This document shows positions 59,408-64,000 of a stretch of DNA of 64,000 nucleotides, piece after piece. Position 1 is the first letter of the stretch; each line of letters starts with the position of its first letter. The notes below the pieces were generated by a model. That model was not told where the DNA came from, ran no database searches, and was given only the letters and a program-made list of their open reading frames with translations. Source of the DNA: Anaerolineae bacterium (GTDB lineage: Bacteria > Chloroflexota > Anaerolineae > Aggregatilineales > Phototrophicaceae); NCBI GenBank assembly GCA_022823945.1, contig JAJEBK010000018.1, positions 1 to 64,000 of the forward strand, given 5' to 3'. The position numbers were made by a program, and so were the translations under genes.

Positions 59408-59452
59408 GCCTTTCACTCTGTGCCCTCGGTGTCCTCTGTGGTTAAATCTATC
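59408..59452. repeat. dispersed repeat, CTCTGTGCCCTCGGTGTCC type
   Basis: TCTGTGCCCTCGGTGTCCTC then TGTGGTTAAAT just upstream of the peptidase gene; same family as 2287. Confidence 0.5.
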
Positions 59453-59484
59453 TATCCGATTGCCATTTTCTGCGAGCAGCAACC

Positions 59485-60915
59485 ATGACTGACACCACAA
59501 AAAGCGAAAAACCCGCCATCACCGAGCAGCCGCCCATCACGACCGCGCATAGAATCTCGCTGCCCGGAGGTGAGCTTGCCTATAGCGCCACAGCGGGTAT
59601 GTTGCCGCTCAAAGACGAACAGGGCGAGATCGCCGCGCAGATCTTCTACACTGCCTATCAGTTGGATTCCGCCGACAGCGCCGCTCGCCCCTTGATCTTC
59701 GTCTTCAATGGGGGACCCGGCTCGGCGTCGATCTGGCTGCATATAGGCGCGCTGGGACCCAAACGCGTCGACATGGGCGCAAAAGGTTTTATGCCGCCGC
59801 CGCCCTACAAGCTCATCAACAACGCGCATACCTGGCTCGATCTGGGCGACCTGGTCTTCATCGACCCGGTTGGCACAGGTTATTCTCGCGCGGCAGACCC
59901 GGACGATAACAAGAAGTACTGGGGGCTGGAAGCTGATTTGGAAGCGGTGGGCGAGTTCATCCGCCTGTATCTGTCGCGCAACAAACGTTGGACATCGCCG
60001 CTGTATCTGGCTGGCGAGAGCTATGGCACGACGCGCGCAGCGGGCTTGGCAGGCTATTTGATCGACCGCGGCATCGCTTTCAACGGCATCGCCCTGATCT
60101 CCACCGTGATGAACTTTCAGACCATCCGCTTCACCAAAGGCAACGACCTGCCTTATGCGCTCTATGTGCCCAGCTATTGCGCCTCTGCTCATTATCACGG
60201 CGCGCTTTCTGACGAGCTAAATGCGCGGGAATTGCGACCTTTGCTGCAAGAAGTGGCGGACTGGGCGGAAGGCGACTACACAATCGCGCTGGCAAAGGGC
60301 GATCGCTTGACCGACGAAGAGCGAGGGGCGGTGGCGGAGCGACTTGCGCAATACACCGGTTTGTCGACTCGTTTTGTACTGGGCGCAGATTTGCGCATCA
60401 ACATCATGAGCTTTTGCAAAGAGCTGCTGCGCGATGACAAGCGGGCGATCGGGCGGCTGGATTCGCGTTTTGTGGGCATCATGGCTTCGGCCGAGGGGCA
60501 GAGCTTCGACTTCGACCCGTCCATGCACGCCATCGTCCCGCCCTACAATGCCGTCTTCAACCAATACATCCGCGAGCAACTGGGCTTCCATAGCGACTTG
60601 AATTACGAGATATTGAGCTTCCGCGTCAATGCGAACTGGCAGTACGCGGGTGGCGAATTCCCCGATACCAGCGAGGGACTGCGCGCGGCTTTCGCCAAGA
60701 ATCCCTTCATGCGCGTGTTGGTGGCGCAAGGCTATTATGACCTGGCCACACCATTCCAGGCTGCCTATTATTCGCTGGCGCACATGGGCTTGGACAACAC
60801 TCTGCGCGACAATGTCACAATCGCCGAATACGAAGCCGGGCACATGATGTACCTGCACGAAGCCTCGCTGGCAAAACTGAAGGCAGATGCGGCGGAATTT
60901 ATTCAGGCCTCATAG
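59485..60915 (+). CDS. peptidase S10 (serine carboxypeptidase) family protein
   Basis: 476 residues. FVFNGGPGSASIW is the oxyanion-hole region, the nucleophile is in AGESYGTTRAAGL (Ser near residue 180), the catalytic Asp in GYYDLATPFQAAYY (near 418) and the His in AGHMMYLHE (near 451). It removes C-terminal residues from peptides. No signal peptide is seen, so it may be cytoplasmic. Bacterial members of this mainly eukaryotic family are known. Confidence 0.88.
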   Translation: MTDTTKSEKPAITEQPPITTAHRISLPGGELAYSATAGMLPLKDEQGEIAAQIFYTAYQLDSADSAARPLIFVFNGGPGSASIWLHIGALGPKRVDMGAKGFMPPPPYKLINNAHTWLDLGDLVFIDPVGTGYSRAADPDDNKKYWGLEADLEAVGEFIRLYLSRNKRWTSPLYLAGESYGTTRAAGLAGYLIDRGIAFNGIALISTVMNFQTIRFTKGNDLPYALYVPSYCASAHYHGALSDELNARELRPLLQEVADWAEGDYTIALAKGDRLTDEERGAVAERLAQYTGLSTRFVLGADLRINIMSFCKELLRDDKRAIGRLDSRFVGIMASAEGQSFDFDPSMHAIVPPYNAVFNQYIREQLGFHSDLNYEILSFRVNANWQYAGGEFPDTSEGLRAAFAKNPFMRVLVAQGYYDLATPFQAAYYSLAHMGLDNTLRDNVTIAEYEAGHMMYLHEASLAKLKADAAEFIQAS

Positions 60916-61787
60916 TTGTGGCGCATGATATCCAGCCACAGCACCAAGCCTTGCCATTCTCCGTAACGGTCGTAGCGCTGGCGGATTTCCTGGTCACTGG
61001 CTTTTGCACCGTTCTTGTGCCGGGTGGCATAGAAGGTTCGCGCCGCGCTGTCAATGGCCAGCCGGCCATAGTGCCCGGCCATGCGCGCATAGGTGGCGGC
61101 GGCATAATCGCCAAAGCCCTTTAGCGCCTTGACCGCCTTGTACAAAGCATCAGCATCCAGCCACTTCCATGACTCGGGCTGAATTTCGCCATGGGCGATT
61201 TTCTGCGCCAGTTCGTGCAGATAGGCATTGCGGTAGCCGGCGCGCACGGCATCTGCCAGTTCATCAAATGGCATTGCGGCGATGCGCTCGGCGGCCGGGA
61301 AGGCGTGCAATCCTTCGATAGTCGGGTGAGGCGCGCCCAGCCGGCACAAACGGCGGCACATCTGCACGGTCTGCGCCCAGTTGCAGTTGGTTGTCAGCAA
61401 GATCTTCGCCAGGTTTTCCCAAGCGCTGGGGCAGGTGAGGATGCGGCCATGCCCCTCGGCTTCCAGCCATTCATAGCCGTCATACGCGCGCATGGCGGCA
61501 TAAAAAGGGCGCAAGTCGCGCTCGCTGCCCAGCATGCGCCGGGCGGCATCATTCATTTTCGGCTGGATATCGTGAATCGTCTGCGCATCGGGCTGCCCCA
61601 CCGCCATACCAAACTCATGCTTCATCAGCCACATGCGCGTCACCAGCCCATGGCGATTCTGATGAATATATTCCAGCAGCCCGTCTGCGGCGTGCCAGGT
61701 GAACGGTGCCAACTGCAGCCAGCCATGACTGTGGACTGTGGCGTAAAAATTGAAATCAGCCCGCGTCGGCGAGATGATGCGATACAT
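60903..61787 (-). CDS. AlkA/OGG-like DNA glycosylase (HhH-GPD)
   Basis: 294 residues. ILLTTNCNWAQTVQMCRRLCRLG, then the helix-hairpin-helix LKGFGDYAAATYARMAG and the catalytic Asp in LAIDSAARTFY. In place of the OGG lysine the loop reads FGD, so it is more like the monofunctional AlkA type. It excises damaged bases, possibly alkylated ones. The 3' ends of this gene and of the S10 gene overlap by 13 nt (convergent). Confidence 0.8.
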   Translation of the reverse strand: MYRIISPTRADFNFYATVHSHGWLQLAPFTWHAADGLLEYIHQNRHGLVTRMWLMKHEFGMAVGQPDAQTIHDIQPKMNDAARRMLGSERDLRPFYAAMRAYDGYEWLEAEGHGRILTCPSAWENLAKILLTTNCNWAQTVQMCRRLCRLGAPHPTIEGLHAFPAAERIAAMPFDELADAVRAGYRNAYLHELAQKIAHGEIQPESWKWLDADALYKAVKALKGFGDYAAATYARMAGHYGRLAIDSAARTFYATRHKNGAKASDQEIRQRYDRYGEWQGLVLWLDIMRHNYEA

Positions 61788-61834
61788 AGGCGGCGGGTTG
61801 TGTGCCGATAAAATTTAGCCGATTACGATCGGTC

Positions 61835-62311
61835 TCATGCGGGCATCTTGTCCAGCACTTCCTGGATCTGCTGCAGGTGGTTGATGCCATGCCCGGAATA
61901 GAGGCGCGCCAGGTCTTCCAGGCTGTAATCGGGGCGGTCGGGGCTGGCTGCGCGGCCGACTTTCGCCCATTCGTCATCGCTCATGTTTTCCAGCAAGATC
62001 GCCCAGCGCGCTTGCAGCCCATCGAGGATTTTCAGCGAATGTTCGATATCGGCATTGCTGGCATCGGGCATTTCGGCGATGGCATTGACATCGTAGCTGG
62101 TGAACTGGAAGCTGGGGCTGGTGAGTATCAGCTTGAAGCGGCGGATGCAGACCATGTGCGTGTCGGCCAGATGGTGGATATTTTGGGCGATCGTCCATTC
62201 TGGCGCGTTGTAGGCGGTGGTCAGCTGCTCGTCGCTCAAGCCGGCGACTTTTTCGCGCAGCTGGGCGGGCAGCGCGCGGATGATGGCGATGCTTTCGGCG
62301 CGTGATTGCAT
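61835..62311 (-). CDS. DinB-like damage-inducible/metal-binding protein
   Basis: 158 residues, four-helix bundle. Metal-binding His residues are in IAQNIHHLADTHMV and YSGHGINHLQQIQEVL, the usual DinB/YfiT three-His pattern. These proteins are often thiol-dependent transferases using mycothiol or bacillithiol; here the thiol is unknown. ATG 62311. It lies 47 nt upstream of the DNA glycosylase on the same strand. Confidence 0.85.
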   Translation of the reverse strand: MQSRAESIAIIRALPAQLREKVAGLSDEQLTTAYNAPEWTIAQNIHHLADTHMVCIRRFKLILTSPSFQFTSYDVNAIAEMPDASNADIEHSLKILDGLQARWAILLENMSDDEWAKVGRAASPDRPDYSLEDLARLYSGHGINHLQQIQEVLDKMPA

Positions 62312-62472
62312 GATGTGGACTCCTTCTTGGTGTGTGAATGAGGCTGTATTGTAGCGACAGAATGCGCAATAGACATAGAGAAAAACGCGCAGAACAAGCT
62401 CTTCGGCGCTAATTTGCGGGCGGACGATGCTGTGCTTGCGCTACAATGATGACTTGTAGAAGCACGGTGCGC

Positions 62473-63414
62473 ATGAAGGCGAGGAGAACGAAACTGGGCG
62501 AGCCAAGCAACGATGCCCCCGACATCATCGGCATCGGCGTCTGCACGGTCGATTATCTGGTGATCGTGCCGCGCCTGCCGCAGCGCAACGAAAATATGCG
62601 CGCGCGCACATTTGCGCGAGAATTGGGTGGCCTGGCTTCCATCGCCTTGATCGCCGCCGCTCGCTTGGGCGCTCGGGCCAAGCTCGTTACGCGCATCGGC
62701 GATGATGAGGCTGGCGCTTATATCCGCGGCGCGCTGCTGGCCGAAGGCATCGATATCTCGCAACTGTTGGTCGAGGCGGGCAGCGAATCGCATGTATCGG
62801 TGATCGTCGTGGACGAGCCATCGGGCGACCGCAGCATCATGACTCGCCCCCCCACGAGCCAACCTGTGGGAGCGCAGGAATTGCGGCGCGCAGACATCGG
62901 CGATGCTCGCGTTCTTTTCGTCGACAAGTGCAACGAGGCGACGCTGCAAGTGGCGAAGTGGGCGCGGGAGGTGGGCTCGCATGTCGTGCTGGATCCATCC
63001 CAGCCCTACGCGGAGGTCAAGCCGCTGCTGGAACATGTCACTGTGCCCATCGTGCCCGAAGCATGGGCGCGCGCCTGGATGCCCGACCGGCCAGTCAGCG
63101 CGGTTGCCGAGCGTCTTTGTCAGGAGGGCGCGGAGATCGCAATCGTCACACTGGGAGAACGCGGTGCCGTGGCGAGCTGGGGCGGGCAGACGCAAACTTT
63201 CCCCGCTTTTGCGGTGGATGTGGTCGACACGACTGGCGCGGGCGATGCCTATCACGGCGCATTCATGTACGCGCTGCTGCAGGGCTGGGATGTGCCGCGC
63301 ATGGCAACTTTCGCTGCCGCTGTCGGCGCATTAAATTGTCGCGCGCTGGGCGGTCGCAGCGCCTTGCCAGGCTTGGATGAGGTAGAGCGATTCCTGGCGC
63401 AATCTGTCCGCTGA
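62473..63414 (+). CDS. PfkB-family carbohydrate kinase
   Basis: 313 residues from ATG 62473. DIIGIGVCTVDYLVIVPRLP, GGLASIALIAAARLGARAKLV, IGDDEAGAYI and the C-terminal signature DTTGAGDAYHGAFMYALLQG. It resembles ribokinase/sulfofructose-kinase-like members. The first kinase of this family is at 1290. Substrate unknown. Confidence 0.85.
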   Translation: MKARRTKLGEPSNDAPDIIGIGVCTVDYLVIVPRLPQRNENMRARTFARELGGLASIALIAAARLGARAKLVTRIGDDEAGAYIRGALLAEGIDISQLLVEAGSESHVSVIVVDEPSGDRSIMTRPPTSQPVGAQELRRADIGDARVLFVDKCNEATLQVAKWAREVGSHVVLDPSQPYAEVKPLLEHVTVPIVPEAWARAWMPDRPVSAVAERLCQEGAEIAIVTLGERGAVASWGGQTQTFPAFAVDVVDTTGAGDAYHGAFMYALLQGWDVPRMATFAAAVGALNCRALGGRSALPGLDEVERFLAQSVR

Positions 63415-63495
63415 GAATCTGCCTGCATGCTCACTGCGAGTTCGTGGAAAATTGGTATACTGGCTGCCGTACCTTAACTTGAAGGAGTGAGAGCA

Positions 63496-63768
63496 ATGAA
63501 CAAAGCAGAATTGATTGATGCGATCGCCGCAAAGTCGGGCCTGGACAAGAAGCAGTCGGGCGCGGCTCTGGCAGCGATGATCGAGTCGGTCGAAGAAGCG
63601 TTGGTCGGTGGCGAGCGCGTGCAGTTGGTCGGCTTTGGCACCTGGTCGGTGAACAGACGCGAAGCGCGCATGGGCCGCAATCCCAGCAACAACGAGAGCA
63701 TTGAGATCGCCGCCAAGAATGTCGTCAGGTTCAAGCCGGGCGCCAGCTTGGCCAAGTCGGTGAATTAA
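63496..63768 (+). CDS. HU family DNA-binding protein
   Basis: 90 residues, normal HU length. MNKAELIDAIAAKSGLDKKQ, GERVQLVGFGTWSVNRREAR and the DNA-binding arm GRNPSNNESIEIAAKNVVRF. Bends and compacts DNA as a dimer. ATG 63496 follows GAAGGAG. A -10 (TATACT near 63455) precedes it and a strong terminator follows, so it is a single-gene transcript. Confidence 0.95.
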   Translation: MNKAELIDAIAAKSGLDKKQSGAALAAMIESVEEALVGGERVQLVGFGTWSVNRREARMGRNPSNNESIEIAAKNVVRFKPGASLAKSVN

Positions 63769-63834
63769 TTCTGTTCCAGCGATTATAGGATTGCATCGCA
63801 ATGTGATCTCGCTGGCTAACGAATCTGCTACATC

Positions 63835-63871
63835 AGCCTGCTGATCATGTATCGGCAGGCTCTGTTTTTTT
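63835..63871 (+). terminator. Rho-independent terminator after HU
   Basis: AGCCTGC (63835-63841) pairs with GCAGGCT (63855-63861), inner GAT/ATC adds pairs, then a run of T (63865-63871). Confidence 0.85.
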
Positions 63872-63955
63872 GAATGTGCCACAAAATCAATCAGGATACC
63901 GCGCTAGCGACGCGGCGAATCGTCGCCAATCATCATTGAGCTGAGGGGAATTGCC

Positions 63956-64000
63956 ATGAACAAATCTGAGATGGTAGATGCCATATCGGCGAAGACCGGT
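63956..64000 (+). CDS. second HU family protein (partial, runs off the window)
   Basis: Only the first 15 codons are present (MNKSEMVDAISAKTG). They closely match the HU at 63496, so the genome carries tandem HU genes. GAGGGGAA lies just upstream of the ATG. Confidence 0.8.
   Translation, partial: MNKSEMVDAISAKTG

Overview
The window looks like a chromosomal segment of a moderately GC-rich environmental bacterium, most likely a member of the Chloroflexota (Anaerolineae-like). This is an inference from the gene mix: a transaldolase/glucose-6-phosphate isomerase fusion, runs of secreted substrate-binding proteins, Uma2-type nucleases, DUF3090 beside a histidine phosphatase, and many dispersed intergenic repeats. 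No rRNA, CRISPR array, prophage or transposase gene was seen.

Layout. 1-11,100: end of a secreted protein, methyltransferase, sugar kinase, glycosyltransferase, acetamidase, phosphoesterase, DtxR-type regulator, pdxT, nucleotidyltransferase, then a tight TIR-like/flavin monooxygenase/beta-propeller operon. 11,100-13,500 (minus): queuosine-precursor transporter, HTH-alkyltransferase and an AhpD-like peroxidase whose active site is Cys-x-x-UGA. 13,700-21,440 (minus): oligopeptide ABC permeases and three paralogous binding proteins, each with its own promoter. 21,540-24,770: glycosyltransferase, TPR protein, HAD phosphatase, DUF1330. 24,843-24,938: tRNA-Sec(UCA). 25,000-27,600: DUF262/DUF1524 nuclease and a RelE-type toxin-antitoxin pair. 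27,700-32,220: TPR and membrane proteins, phosphoesterase. 32,390-33,590: cysteine synthase behind a complete Cys-codon attenuator. 33,700-39,990: cupin, mogA, a second RelE pair, kynureninase-like enzyme, glycosyltransferase, small proteins, nucleoside hydrolase. 40,000-44,510: three paralogous branched-chain-type binding proteins without permeases. 44,700-51,070: ThpR, MFS transporter, aldolase, a Type II restriction-modification pair, phosphofructokinase. 51,200-55,870: three mosaic Uma2 paralogs, TrmH, DUF3090/phosphatase, DUF692. 55,890-64,000: Tal-Pgi, coiled-coil protein, S10 peptidase, DNA glycosylase, DinB protein, PfkB kinase, HU and the start of a second HU.

Two observations stand out. 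First, the two halves of an AhpD-family gene are joined in frame by a UGA that falls exactly on the second catalytic cysteine of CxxC. It is followed 17 nt later by a perfect 7-bp hairpin of bacterial SECIS type, and the same window encodes tRNA-Sec, so this is very probably a CxxU selenoprotein. Second, the cysteine synthase gene is preceded by a consensus promoter, a Shine-Dalgarno-led 17-codon leader ORF with three consecutive Cys codons, mutually exclusive hairpins and a U-tailed terminator. This is a classical ribosome-mediated attenuator keyed to cysteine.

Other points of interest are a MITE-like insertion upstream of the acetamidase, a ~140-bp dispersed repeat that supplies the 3' end of thpR, an RBS-sequestering hairpin in front of one binding-protein gene, and central-region divergence among the three Uma2 copies.
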